A DNA stretch of 11,539 nt. Source: Pedosphaera sp. (GTDB lineage Bacteria > Verrucomicrobiota > Verrucomicrobiia > Limisphaerales > SXTU01). The stretch spans positions 1 through 11,539 of the forward strand of contig SIBB01000067.1 in assembly GCA_009695395.1 (NCBI GenBank), written 5' to 3'. The position numbers were made by a program, and so were the translations under genes. The notes beneath the pieces are model-generated. The model did not search any database and had not been told where the DNA came from. It saw only the letters and a program-made list of their open reading frames with translations. Positions 1 to 7,739 of this stretch are shown piece by piece. How positions within the stretch are numbered: position 1 is the stretch's first letter; every line of letters begins with the position of its first letter.

Positions 1-42
1 TAAATCCAGCTCCAGCCGCAAGGCCGGGGGAAAGATGAGAAG
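1..42 (+). promoter_or_regulatory. SAM-I (S-box) riboswitch, 3' part of the aptamer (5' part outside window)
   Basis: The bases TAAATCCAGC at 1-10 match the conserved SAM-I segment that follows GGTGC (GGTGCTAAATCCAGC in Bacillus S-box leaders). They run into a P4-like hairpin: CTCC 10-13 and GCC 15-17 pair with GGC 22-24 and GGGG 26-29, closed by a GCAA (GNRA) loop at 18-21. Then comes AAAGATGAGAAG, the usual 3' end, where GATGAGAAG (34-42) is the 3' strand of P1. The 5' strand of P1, the kink-turn and P3 must lie just outside the window. S-box RNAs bind S-adenosylmethionine and turn off methionine, cysteine and SAM genes. Here the output is the thrC-like operon at 130-2516. The assignment rests on motif and layout, not on a covariance-model search. 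Confidence 0.88.
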
Positions 43-63
43 CGAGCGCGTGTAGTTTTTGCG

Positions 64-100
64 GCCCCTTCTCATCCAGATGAGTCGGGGCTTTTTTTTT
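64..100 (+). terminator. Riboswitch expression platform: intrinsic terminator with competing antiterminator
   Basis: GCCCC (64-68) pairs with GGGGC (87-91) and CTCAT (71-75) with ATGAG (80-84), separated by a 2x2 internal loop and closed by a 4-base loop. Nine T residues follow (92-100), so this is a strong rho-independent terminator. Its 5' arm is also a perfect 9-base complement (CTTCTCATC, 68-76) of the P1 3' strand at 34-42. When SAM is bound, P1 holds 34-42 and the terminator forms. Without SAM, 34-42 pairs with 68-76 and transcription continues into the gene starting at 130. Confidence 0.9.
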
Positions 101-129
101 GCCCTGAATCAGACGCGGTCAGGCAAATT

Positions 130-1392
<1,263 letters not shown>

Positions 1393-1412
1393 ACCCTTTA
1401 ATCATTCCAACC

Positions 1413-1688
1413 ATGCCTACCAACGTCCGCATCCCCACCCCGCTCCGCCAGCTCACCGGCGGCGAGGAAGTCGTCACCGTCACCGCCGCCAGCGTCGGTG
1501 CGGCCATCGCCGAGTTGCAGGGCAAGTATCCCGGCATCAAAGACCGCCTGCTCGACGACAAGGGCGAGGTCCGCCGCTTCGTGAACGTGTATGTGAACGA
1601 GGAAGACATCCGCTTCCTCCAGAGCCAGGCCACGCCCCTCAAGGACGGCGACGAAATCAGCATCATCCCGGCGATTGCGGGGGGCTAG
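1413..1688 (+). CDS. MoaD/ThiS-family ubiquitin-like sulfur carrier protein
   Basis: The product is a 91-residue beta-grasp protein that begins MPTNVRIPTPLRQLTGG and ends in IPAIAGG. The family signatures are the KDGDEISIIPAIAGG-type C-terminus and the exposed Gly-Gly tail. In this family the tail is adenylated by an E1-like enzyme (MoeB/ThiF type) and converted to a thiocarboxylate that donates sulfur. The protein ends exactly at Gly-Gly, so no tail has to be removed. It starts 20 bases after the thrC-like gene and ends 17 bases before the NIL gene, which implies co-transcription under the SAM riboswitch. No molybdopterin or thiamine gene is near, so a role in sulfur supply for homocysteine is more likely, by analogy with CysO (cysteine, Mycobacterium) and HcyS (homocysteine, Wolinella). 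Its activating enzyme is not in the window. No Shine-Dalgarno sequence is visible. Confidence 0.92.
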   Translation: MPTNVRIPTPLRQLTGGEEVVTVTAASVGAAIAELQGKYPGIKDRLLDDKGEVRRFVNVYVNEEDIRFLQSQATPLKDGDEISIIPAIAGG

Positions 1689-1705
1689 TTCGGCGTCCAA
1701 ATTCC

Positions 1706-2011
1706 ATGCCCGCCTCCAAACAGAAATCCGCCGCCAAAGCCGAGCCCAAGCTTCCGCCCGATCCGCGCCAGTCCAAGTCGCGGCTGTGGCTCACCTTCCC
1801 CGCGCCGCTCATCACGCGCCCGGTGATCTGGGAACTGGGGCAGAAGTTCAAGGTCATCTTCAACCTGCGGCAGGTCAGCGTGGGCAAGGACATCGGCATC
1901 GTCTGCCTCGAACTCGAAGGCGCGCGCTCGGAGATCAAGAACTCCATCCACTGGCTGGAGAGCCTCGGCATCGAGGTGGAGCCGGTGGAAATCGGCGTGC
2001 TGGAGAGTTGA
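1706..2011 (+). CDS. NIL-domain protein
   Basis: The product is 101 residues. A basic, Pro/Lys-rich N-terminal tail (about 1-25) is followed by a single NIL domain (about 27-97) containing LWLTFPAPLITRPVIWELG, then FNLRQ, IGIVCLELEG and a C-terminal VEPVEIGVLE. NIL is the ferredoxin-like domain found at the C-terminus of methionine ABC transporter ATPases (MetN), where it binds methionine. NIL domains also occur fused to ferredoxin domains in archaeal and bacterial homocysteine-synthesis proteins. No ferredoxin cysteine motif is present here. The gene follows the sulfur carrier by 17 bases and belongs to the same operon. Plausible roles are sensing methionine or homocysteine to control the thrC-like enzyme, or acting as a partner in sulfur transfer. 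The domain call is firm; the role is inferred. Confidence 0.9.
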   Translation: MPASKQKSAAKAEPKLPPDPRQSKSRLWLTFPAPLITRPVIWELGQKFKVIFNLRQVSVGKDIGIVCLELEGARSEIKNSIHWLESLGIEVEPVEIGVLES

Positions 2012-2013
2012 GG

Positions 2014-2069
2014 CTGATGCGTGATGCGTGAACCCGACCAGACACGCCAGTTCCCAACTCACGCATCAG
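2014..2069. repeat. Intergenic inverted repeat built from TGATGCG units
   Basis: CTGATGCGTGA (2014-2024) is a perfect 11-base inverted copy of TCACGCATCAG (2059-2069). The left side also contains the tandem TGATGCG-TGATGCG-TGA. A second pair, GCGTG (2026-2030) with CACGC (2043-2047), can form inside the 34-base loop. The element lies between the NIL gene and DUF309 and overlaps the longest possible DUF309 start. It looks like a small dispersed palindromic repeat; copies elsewhere in the genome cannot be seen from this window. Confidence 0.65.
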
Positions 2070-2081
2070 GTCCCTCAGCCC

Positions 2082-2516
2082 GTGTCCCACAAGTCCCCAA
2101 AGATCGCCGCACTCATCGCTGACCTTCAGGGCCGCGACCTCGATGCGCACTACCTCGGCTACTTCGCGTGCTTCAACCGTGGCCAGTTCTACGAAGCCCA
2201 CGACGTGTTGGAAGAACTTTGGCTCGCGGACCGCCACGGGCCGGACGGCAATTTTTACAAGGGCCTCATCCAGTTCGCCGGGGCGTTTGTTCACTTGCAG
2301 AAAGACTGCGTGAAATACCCGCGACTCCGCCCGGCTGCGGCGCTGTTCACGCTCGCGGAGGAAAACTTCCGCCCCTATCCCGCCACGCACGAGCGGCTGA
2401 ACTTGCTGGCCACCCGCGCGCTTATCACCAACTGGCGCGGGCGATTGGAGGCAATGGACTTCACCCGTAACCCGCTCGCACCTAACAATGCGCCGATGCT
2501 AACTTTGTCCGACTGA
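2082..2516 (+). CDS. DUF309 family protein
   Basis: The product is about 144 residues from GTG 2082. It carries the DUF309 signature FNRGQFYEAHDVLEELW followed by GLIQFAGAFVHLQ, typical of this small, all-helical family of unknown function. An in-frame GTG at 2028 would add 18 residues, but these fall inside the inverted repeat at 2014-2069 and show no family similarity, so the shorter start is preferred. The gene is fourth in the set after the thrC-like, sulfur-carrier and NIL genes, 70 bases from the NIL stop, and may be read from the same riboswitch-controlled transcript. Its link to methionine synthesis is only positional. It converges on the metallo-beta-lactamase gene, with 22 bases between stops. 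Confidence 0.85.
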   Translation: MSHKSPKIAALIADLQGRDLDAHYLGYFACFNRGQFYEAHDVLEELWLADRHGPDGNFYKGLIQFAGAFVHLQKDCVKYPRLRPAAALFTLAEENFRPYPATHERLNLLATRALITNWRGRLEAMDFTRNPLAPNNAPMLTLSD

Positions 2517-2519
2517 CGG

Positions 2520-2538
2520 TGCGCCGGGTGCCGGCGTA
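2520..2538. terminator. GC-rich hairpin between convergent genes
   Basis: CGCCGG (2522-2527), loop GTG and CCGGCG (2531-2536) form a perfect stem that two more pairs extend to 8 (2520-2538, one G-T). It fills the 22-base gap between the DUF309 stop and the stop of the opposite-strand gene. There is no T-tract on either side, so intrinsic termination would be weak; it could serve as a transcript end stabiliser. Confidence 0.4.
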
Positions 2539-3933
2539 TCAGACCTCCATCACCTGATGCAGCACGGGCACGGTGATTTCGGACTTCGGCAGGAGTTCCT
2601 TCAGCGTCCCGGCGAAGGCGAGCGACTGCGTTTCCTCACCGTGGATGACAAAGGTTTTCTTGATGTGACCGGTGAGTGACTTCACGTAGGCGGACAGCTC
2701 GTTGCGGTCGGCGTGGCCGGAGAAGGCGTCAATCTTTGCAACGCGCGCCCGGATGGCGTGAGGTTCGCCGTAGATGTTCACCGGGCTGCGACCAGCGATG
2801 ATTTGCGCGCCGAGCGTGTGCTCCGCGCAGTAGCCAACAAAGAGGATGAGGTTCGCCGGGTTGCCGCCGTGGTTGCGCAAGTGGTGCAGCACTCGGCCTG
2901 CTTCTGCCATGCCGGAGGCGCTGATGATAACGGCGGCATCCTTCAGCTCGTTGAGTTTCCGCGAGCCGGCGACTTCGCGGATGTAGGTGAGATTCTCCAT
3001 GCCGAAGGGGTTGCCCTTCTCCCGCAGGAACGTGTAGGCCTGTTCATCGAAGCACTCGGGGTGGAGGCGGAATATCTCGGTGGCGTTTGTGCTCAACGGG
3101 CTGTCTACAAAGATGGGCACGCGCGGCAATTTCCCGGCGTCCGTGAGCTGGTGCAGGGCGTAAACAATCTGCTGCGTGCGGCCGACGGAGAAGGCCGGGA
3201 TGACGACTTTTCCGCCGTCGCGAATCGTGTCGCCCACGAGCGCGGCCAGCTCTTCCCGTGCGTCCACCGGGCTGGAGTGAAGGCGGTTGCCGTAAGTGCT
3301 TTCGATTTGGAGGAAGTCCACGTTCTCCACAGGTTGCGCGTCGCGGAGGATGTCCTGGCCCGGCCGTCCGATGTCGCCGCTGAAGAGGTAGCGGAATTTG
3401 CGGCCGCCCTCGCGCACATCGAGCACCACTTGCGCGGAGCCGAGGATGTGTCCGGCATCCTTGAACGTGACCGTCACGCCATCGGCCACTGGCATTGGTC
3501 GGTCGTAATTGATAGCGACGAACTGCCGCACGGCCTTCTCGGCATCGCTCGGTGAGTAGAGCGGTTCGACGGCGGGGAGGCCTTTCTCCGCCCGTTTCTT
3601 CGAGATGAGCAGAGCATCGGACTGCTGAATCCGCGCGGAGTCTTCGAGCATGATGCTGGCGAGGTCGCGCGTGGCGAAGGTCGAGTAAATGTTCCCGGTG
3701 AAGCCCTGCTTGCAGAGATTTGGGAAATTGCCGCAGTGGTCAATGTGCGCGTGGCTGAGGATGGCTGCATCAAGCGTCTTCGGGTCGAAGGGAAAGTGGC
3801 GGTTGCGCTCATTGGATTCGTCGCGCCTGCCTTGGTAGAGCCCGCATTCGAGGAGAAGTCGCTGGCCGTTGACCTCCAGCAAATACATCGAGCCCGTGGT
3901 GGTTCGCGCAGCGCCGTGGAAGTGGATTCGCAT
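2539..3933 (-). CDS. Beta-CASP metallo-beta-lactamase-fold RNA nuclease family protein (COG1236/YSH1-like)
   Basis: The product is 464 residues and complete. The metallo-beta-lactamase fold shows the HxHxDH metal site as SHAHIDHCG (H61, H63, D65, H66), then GHILGS (H162) and SGDIG (D187). The beta-CASP cap, which marks nucleic-acid processing members such as CPSF-73 relatives, has motif A at IESTYGNR (E211), motif B around SGMAEAGRVLHH (about 338-350) and motif C at FSGHADRNEL (about 405-414). Bacterial members of this group are predicted or shown RNA endo/exonucleases, probably cytosolic with two zinc ions. There is no signal peptide. The start ATG at 3933 has no clear Shine-Dalgarno. It lies 54 bases downstream of the M28 peptidase gene on the same strand, so the two may be co-transcribed, although no shared function is evident. 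The family is certain; the RNA substrate is unknown. Confidence 0.93.
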   Translation of the reverse strand: MRIHFHGAARTTTGSMYLLEVNGQRLLLECGLYQGRRDESNERNRHFPFDPKTLDAAILSHAHIDHCGNFPNLCKQGFTGNIYSTFATRDLASIMLEDSARIQQSDALLISKKRAEKGLPAVEPLYSPSDAEKAVRQFVAINYDRPMPVADGVTVTFKDAGHILGSAQVVLDVREGGRKFRYLFSGDIGRPGQDILRDAQPVENVDFLQIESTYGNRLHSSPVDAREELAALVGDTIRDGGKVVIPAFSVGRTQQIVYALHQLTDAGKLPRVPIFVDSPLSTNATEIFRLHPECFDEQAYTFLREKGNPFGMENLTYIREVAGSRKLNELKDAAVIISASGMAEAGRVLHHLRNHGGNPANLILFVGYCAEHTLGAQIIAGRSPVNIYGEPHAIRARVAKIDAFSGHADRNELSAYVKSLTGHIKKTFVIHGEETQSLAFAGTLKELLPKSEITVPVLHQVMEV

Positions 3934-3987
3934 GTCGAGAAGTTAGGTTTAATGTTCGGGGTTCAAAGTCGTCGGCGCGGCGACCCG

Positions 3988-5790
3988 TCATTGAGCTGTC
4001 GAGGTTCCAGACTTCGTGGCCGGGACAGCGGGTGTGCCCGGCGCGGGCTTGCGAGGGATCTTCTCGTCGCGCATCGCGGCCTGATACACAAACGCTGCCA
4101 TGATGACGGAGGCCTGCTTGAGGTCGTCCGCCACGGCGCGGTCGAACACGTCCATGTTTGCGTGGTGCGTGCGGGTCCAATACTCGATGTCGTCCTGGAT
4201 GAACTGGAAGCCCGGCAGTCCGATGGCATCGAAAGGCACGTGGTCCGTCGCGCCCGTGCTGGCGTAGGAGACCGTCTCTGCGCCGAGGTCGCGGAACGGC
4301 ACAAGCCACGAGCGGAAGACCGTGCGCGCGGCCTCGTTGTTTTGGAGATAGATGCCGCGGATTTTACCGGTGCCATTGTCCAGGTTGAAGTAGGCGGAGA
4401 GTTTGTCGTAGGCGGGCATCTTGGCGATTGTTGTGACCGGACGCGAAGAGCCGGACTTCCCGGATGCCGGCGCGCTGTTGGTGCTCGTGACCGTTGAGCC
4501 GAAATGTTTTGTCACGTAAGCCTTCGACCCGAGCAAGCCCTGCTCCTCGCCGGTCCACAAAGCCACGCGGATGGTGCGACGGGGCTTGAGCCCGAGCGCC
4601 TGCAGGATGCGCATCGCCTCCATGACGACGGCGCAGCCGGTGGCGTTGTCGGTGGTGCCGGTGCCGCTCTGCCACGAGTCGAGGTGCGCACCGAGCATGA
4701 CCAACTCGTCGGCGAGGTCGGTGCCGGGAATCTCCGCGACCGTGTTCGCCGCCGTAAGATCCTTCGTGTGGTAGTCCGCCTGCAACTCGACGGCGACGCG
4801 CAGCTTCTCGCCCTGCTGCATCATGCGGACGAGCCGGTTGTAATGCTCCGCCGCTACGGTGATTTGCGGCGTGATGGGCGGGCAGTTCGTGTTCCACGGC
4901 GAGAAGCTGCGGGCGGAGCTGGTCGAGTTGGTGGAGGACTTCGTCTCGACCGCGGCGTTGTTCGTCGTGTTCGTGCGGCGCGGCTCATAGACAGTCGCGC
5001 CCTGTGTGAAAAGAGTGCCGGCCTCACCCGCGCGGCTGGGTTGCAACAGCACGGCGACGCCTTCCTCCGTGTAGAATTGGTAGCGGCGCGGTGTCAGCGC
5101 GATGGCCGCGCGCTGTTCGGGCGTGCTTAAAAAATTTGTCGGCGTGGGACGAAAGGAAACCGGCACGCCCTCGGTGGCGTTGGCGAGGGCGAGCAGGTTG
5201 GTCTCGTTCCGGCGCACGGCCAGCGGTTCGAAGCGCATCTTCACTTCTTGCAGCGGCCCATCGAGGACGACCTTTCCACGCAGCTTGCCCCGGAACTGCG
5301 CGAAGTCCTCTGGCTTCTTGATGTCCACATGCACGACCTCGGCAACCAATGGCTGCGCGCCGACACCCGGCGACCACGCCTTGGGATACGCGATGAGCGG
5401 GATGGTCTGCGGCGCGATGACCTGCGCGGAGAAGCGGCGCAGCGACCAGCCGCGTCCGAACTGTCCCCACGATTCGGCCTGCGCGTTCGTGAGTCCCCAC
5501 GCAGTGAAGCGGTCTCGCGTCCACTCGTTGGCGCGGCGCAGCTCGGGCGACCCGGTGAGGCGTGGGCCGATGACATCGGTGAGATAACTCAGCGTGGTCA
5601 TCACTTGTGACCGGTTAAGCCCCTCGTCGCGGATGCGCTCGATGGGGTCGTTCGTGCGCCGTGTGGAGGTGACCGGTGTGGCGAGGCGGTTCGTGGTGGC
5701 GCTCTTGGCGTCAGGGGTCTGGGCGGGCGAAGGACTTTCCAACCAGAGGATGGCGGCAAGCAGGAGAGCAAGGCAGGCAGGTGAATTCAC
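3988..5790 (-). CDS. Secreted M28-family zinc aminopeptidase-like peptidase
   Basis: The product is 600 residues from a GTG start at 5790. A hydrophobic signal peptide (about 2-17) is followed by SPSPAQ, with likely cleavage near residue 23. A PA-type insert lies before the catalytic domain. The M28 two-zinc site is intact: H369 and D371 (GAHLDSW), D381 (TTDNATG), catalytic E415/E416 (TGEEQGLLGS), D471 (FNLDNGTG) and H543 (HHANMD). The family removes N-terminal amino acids or hydrolyses related bonds; export suggests use of external or periplasmic peptides. Two low-complexity Asn/Ser/Thr-rich stretches are unusual: one before the catalytic domain (about 300-330) and one inside it after GSKAYVTKHFG (432-454). 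The frame stays open far upstream (to 6351), but that part is antisense to the divergent gene and is not protein-like. No in-frame ATG was seen near 5790 and no Shine-Dalgarno is visible. Confidence 0.92.
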   Translation of the reverse strand: MNSPACLALLLAAILWLESPSPAQTPDAKSATTNRLATPVTSTRRTNDPIERIRDEGLNRSQVMTTLSYLTDVIGPRLTGSPELRRANEWTRDRFTAWGLTNAQAESWGQFGRGWSLRRFSAQVIAPQTIPLIAYPKAWSPGVGAQPLVAEVVHVDIKKPEDFAQFRGKLRGKVVLDGPLQEVKMRFEPLAVRRNETNLLALANATEGVPVSFRPTPTNFLSTPEQRAAIALTPRRYQFYTEEGVAVLLQPSRAGEAGTLFTQGATVYEPRRTNTTNNAAVETKSSTNSTSSARSFSPWNTNCPPITPQITVAAEHYNRLVRMMQQGEKLRVAVELQADYHTKDLTAANTVAEIPGTDLADELVMLGAHLDSWQSGTGTTDNATGCAVVMEAMRILQALGLKPRRTIRVALWTGEEQGLLGSKAYVTKHFGSTVTSTNSAPASGKSGSSRPVTTIAKMPAYDKLSAYFNLDNGTGKIRGIYLQNNEAARTVFRSWLVPFRDLGAETVSYASTGATDHVPFDAIGLPGFQFIQDDIEYWTRTHHANMDVFDRAVADDLKQASVIMAAFVYQAAMRDEKIPRKPAPGTPAVPATKSGTSTAQ

Positions 5791-5883
5791 TTGGGGAGCA
5801 TCGCAGAGCGGCTGACAGTGGCAATCCGAAAGCTGCCGCAAATGCCGTGGCAAGCGGGCTGCGCTCTGGCTAAATGTCCGCCC

Positions 5884-7089
5884 GTGCAGATTTACACAAA
5901 GTTCAAGCAACCCAAGCCCAAGCGGCGGATAGGCAACGGAGCTCACTGGGGCTGGGGCTTGCTCGTCTTCCTGCTGCTCTTCGGCACGTGGTGGCGCTGG
6001 GTGCGCGAGGAGCCGACGCCGACGAGAGGGGCACCGCCTGAGCTGACGGGCGATGCGCGGTTGCAGTCGTTCAACGCGTCGGCGACGAACCCGCCTTTGC
6101 CTGTCACCGTGGTGACCAATCACGCGCGGTCGGTCGTGGGCGCGAACGTCGTGCCGACGAATCGGCTCGCCTCGCCCACGGTCACGAATCGTCCCTTGGC
6201 GATGGAGCCGGTGGTGGACAGCAGCGTTTTCCCGCGACCGCCGCGCGACACGTTTGAAGTGCAGGTGGCGCTCGCGCGGGTGGGGATTTCCTCTGGCTCG
6301 TTCGACGGTGTCGTCGGCTCGCAGACGCGGGCGGCGATTCGCGCGTTCCAATTGCGCGAGGGATTGATCGAGTCGGGCTTGGCGGACGCGGAGACGAAGA
6401 GCCGGCTACTGCTGACCGCGCCGGTGTTGACGAACCACGTGGTCGGATCGAACGACCTCGCGCGGCTGCAACCCATCGCGACGACGTGGCTGGGCAAGTC
6501 GCAGCAGAGCGCACTGGACTACGAGTCGATGCTCGAATTCATCGCGGAGAAGGGGCACGCGCACCCGTTGCTCATCAAGCGGCTGAACCCAGCGGTGAAC
6601 TGGACGAACGTGACCGTCGGCACGGAGATGCGACTGCCGCACGTGAGTTACCCGCCAGCCCGCGCGAAGGCCGCACAGGTCATCATTCATCTGGCAGGCA
6701 AGACGCTCAAAGTCTTCGACGCGAACACGAACCTGCTCGCGCATTTTCCGTGCAGCATCGCGGCGCGCGTGGAGAAGCGGCCAGTGGGCGAACTGCATGT
6801 GGCGGTGGTCGCGGCGAATCCGAACTACACGTTTGACCCGGAGGTGTTTCCCGAGTCGGCTGAGGCGCAGAAGATCGGGCGCAAACTTATCCTGCCACCG
6901 GGACCGAACAACCCGGTGGGCTTGGCGTGGATTGGCCTCGATCGGCCCGGCTACGGCCTGCACGGCACGCCGTCGCCAGAGCAGGTGGGCCGCACGGAAT
7001 CGCACGGTTGCTTCCGGCTGGCGAACTGGAACGCCGAGTATTTAGCGCGGCTGGTGTCGGTGGGGACGCCGGTGAGAGTCGTGGAGTGA
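5884..7089 (+). CDS. Membrane-anchored L,D-transpeptidase (YkuD) with peptidoglycan-binding domains
   Basis: The product is 401 residues from GTG 5884. A short basic cytosolic end (KQPKPKRR) precedes one membrane helix at about 22-37. A Pro/Thr/Asn-rich linker leads to a PG_binding_1-type domain (about 124-178, FDGVVGSQTRAAIRAFQ), a LysM-like segment (about 213-253, with TVGTEMRLP) and the YkuD catalytic domain (about 259-400). The active site is complete: H360 in HGTPSPEQ, and H374 and C376 in ESHGCFRLANWN. Such enzymes form 3-3 cross-links in peptidoglycan or attach proteins to it, in the periplasm. ATG 5842 is an in-frame alternative start and TTG 5791 a less likely one; GTG 5884 best fits a signal anchor with positive charges inside. 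It is divergent from the M28 peptidase gene, so the roughly 90 bases between them should hold both promoters; none is clear. Confidence 0.92.
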   Translation: MQIYTKFKQPKPKRRIGNGAHWGWGLLVFLLLFGTWWRWVREEPTPTRGAPPELTGDARLQSFNASATNPPLPVTVVTNHARSVVGANVVPTNRLASPTVTNRPLAMEPVVDSSVFPRPPRDTFEVQVALARVGISSGSFDGVVGSQTRAAIRAFQLREGLIESGLADAETKSRLLLTAPVLTNHVVGSNDLARLQPIATTWLGKSQQSALDYESMLEFIAEKGHAHPLLIKRLNPAVNWTNVTVGTEMRLPHVSYPPARAKAAQVIIHLAGKTLKVFDANTNLLAHFPCSIAARVEKRPVGELHVAVVAANPNYTFDPEVFPESAEAQKIGRKLILPPGPNNPVGLAWIGLDRPGYGLHGTPSPEQVGRTESHGCFRLANWNAEYLARLVSVGTPVRVVE

Positions 7090-7096
7090 GAAATGA

Positions 7097-7175
7097 GGAG
7101 CAGGATTAAGATTAGGATTACGAGCAGGAGGGGAGGGCTGCGTTCGGCTCCTGCTCGTAATCCTGATCCTGCTCC
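7097..7175. repeat. Large intergenic hairpin with GGATTA / GAGCAGGA units
   Basis: The inner stem is 17 perfect pairs: AGGATTACGAGCAGGAG (7114-7130) against its complement at 7148-7164, with a 17-base loop. The outer stem is 10 perfect pairs, GGAGCAGGAT (7097-7106) against ATCCTGCTCC (7166-7175), with an asymmetric bulge (7 bases against 1). The unit GAGCAGGA is used at both ends of the left arm. It starts 7 bases after the transpeptidase stop and ends 12 bases before the YaeQ start. There is no T-tract, so it is more like a dispersed palindromic element than a classical terminator, though it could limit readthrough. Confidence 0.85.
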
Positions 7176-7187
7176 GCGCCAAATCGG

Positions 7188-7739
7188 ATGAGCGCCAAAT
7201 ATTCTTTCAACCTCGCCTCCGAGGACCGTCGCCGCGCGGATTTGCCGCGGAAGGTTATCATCGCCCAACACGCCGGCGAGACGGTCGCGCAAGTGACGTT
7301 ACGGCTGCTGGCTTTGCTCATCTTCTGGCGGCCCCGCCTTCAGCTCGAAACCAACCTGCATCAGGACGACATCCCGTTCGTGCCCGACCTCGCGCAGTTC
7401 GACTATCAGTTGCGGCTTGCGCTGTGGGTGGAGTGCGGCGAGTGCACTGTGGCGAAGTTGGACAAGCTCGCGGTGAAGTGCCACGACGCGGAAATCTGGG
7501 TGGTGAGGCGCTCGTTGGCCGAGGCGGAGGAACTGCAACTCGCGATGAAAAAGGCCGGCCTGCGTGAGGGCCGCTACCACTTGCTGGCGCTGGACCCGGA
7601 GATGTTCGAGGAAGTCCGCGGACTGGTGCAGCAACGGAATGAGGTGACTTTGTTTGCGTGCGAGTTCGATCCGCCGAAGCTGCAGTTCGACTTCAACGGA
7701 CTGTGGTTCGACGCGGAGTTCACCCTGTTGCGTTGTTGA
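7188..7739 (+). CDS. YaeQ family protein
   Basis: The product is 183 residues, the usual length for YaeQ proteins. Family features are the N-terminal KYSFNLASEDRRRADLPRKV strand region, the TLRLLALLIFWRPRLQ helix, then PDLAQFDYQLRLALWVECG followed by KLDKLAVKC, and a C-terminal FDFNGLWFDAEF. YaeQ proteins have a PD-(D/E)XK nuclease-like fold; the D/E and K residues in the DYQLRLALWVECGE...KLDK segment fit that core. The E. coli protein has been linked to suppression of RfaH loss, but its biochemical role is not settled. The product is soluble with no signal peptide. ATG 7188 lies 12 bases after the hairpin, with no Shine-Dalgarno sequence. It appears to be a single-gene unit. Confidence 0.85.
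   Translation: MSAKYSFNLASEDRRRADLPRKVIIAQHAGETVAQVTLRLLALLIFWRPRLQLETNLHQDDIPFVPDLAQFDYQLRLALWVECGECTVAKLDKLAVKCHDAEIWVVRRSLAEAEELQLAMKKAGLREGRYHLLALDPEMFEEVRGLVQQRNEVTLFACEFDPPKLQFDFNGLWFDAEFTLLRC

Noticed and set aside
2713..3555. Plus-strand frame inside the beta-CASP gene
   Set aside because: The minus strand carries all metal-site motifs of a known family; the plus frame is compositional.
5640..6200. Shared residues TNRLA followed by Ser/Thr-Pro in both the M28 protein and the divergent transpeptidase
   Set aside because: The match is only a few residues in Thr/Pro-rich linkers with similar codon bias; not enough to claim a duplication.
5791..6351. N-terminal extension of the minus-strand M28 frame up to 6351
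   Set aside because: The extra part is Arg/His-rich, lies antisense to the L,D-transpeptidase, and precedes a good signal peptide at GTG 5790.
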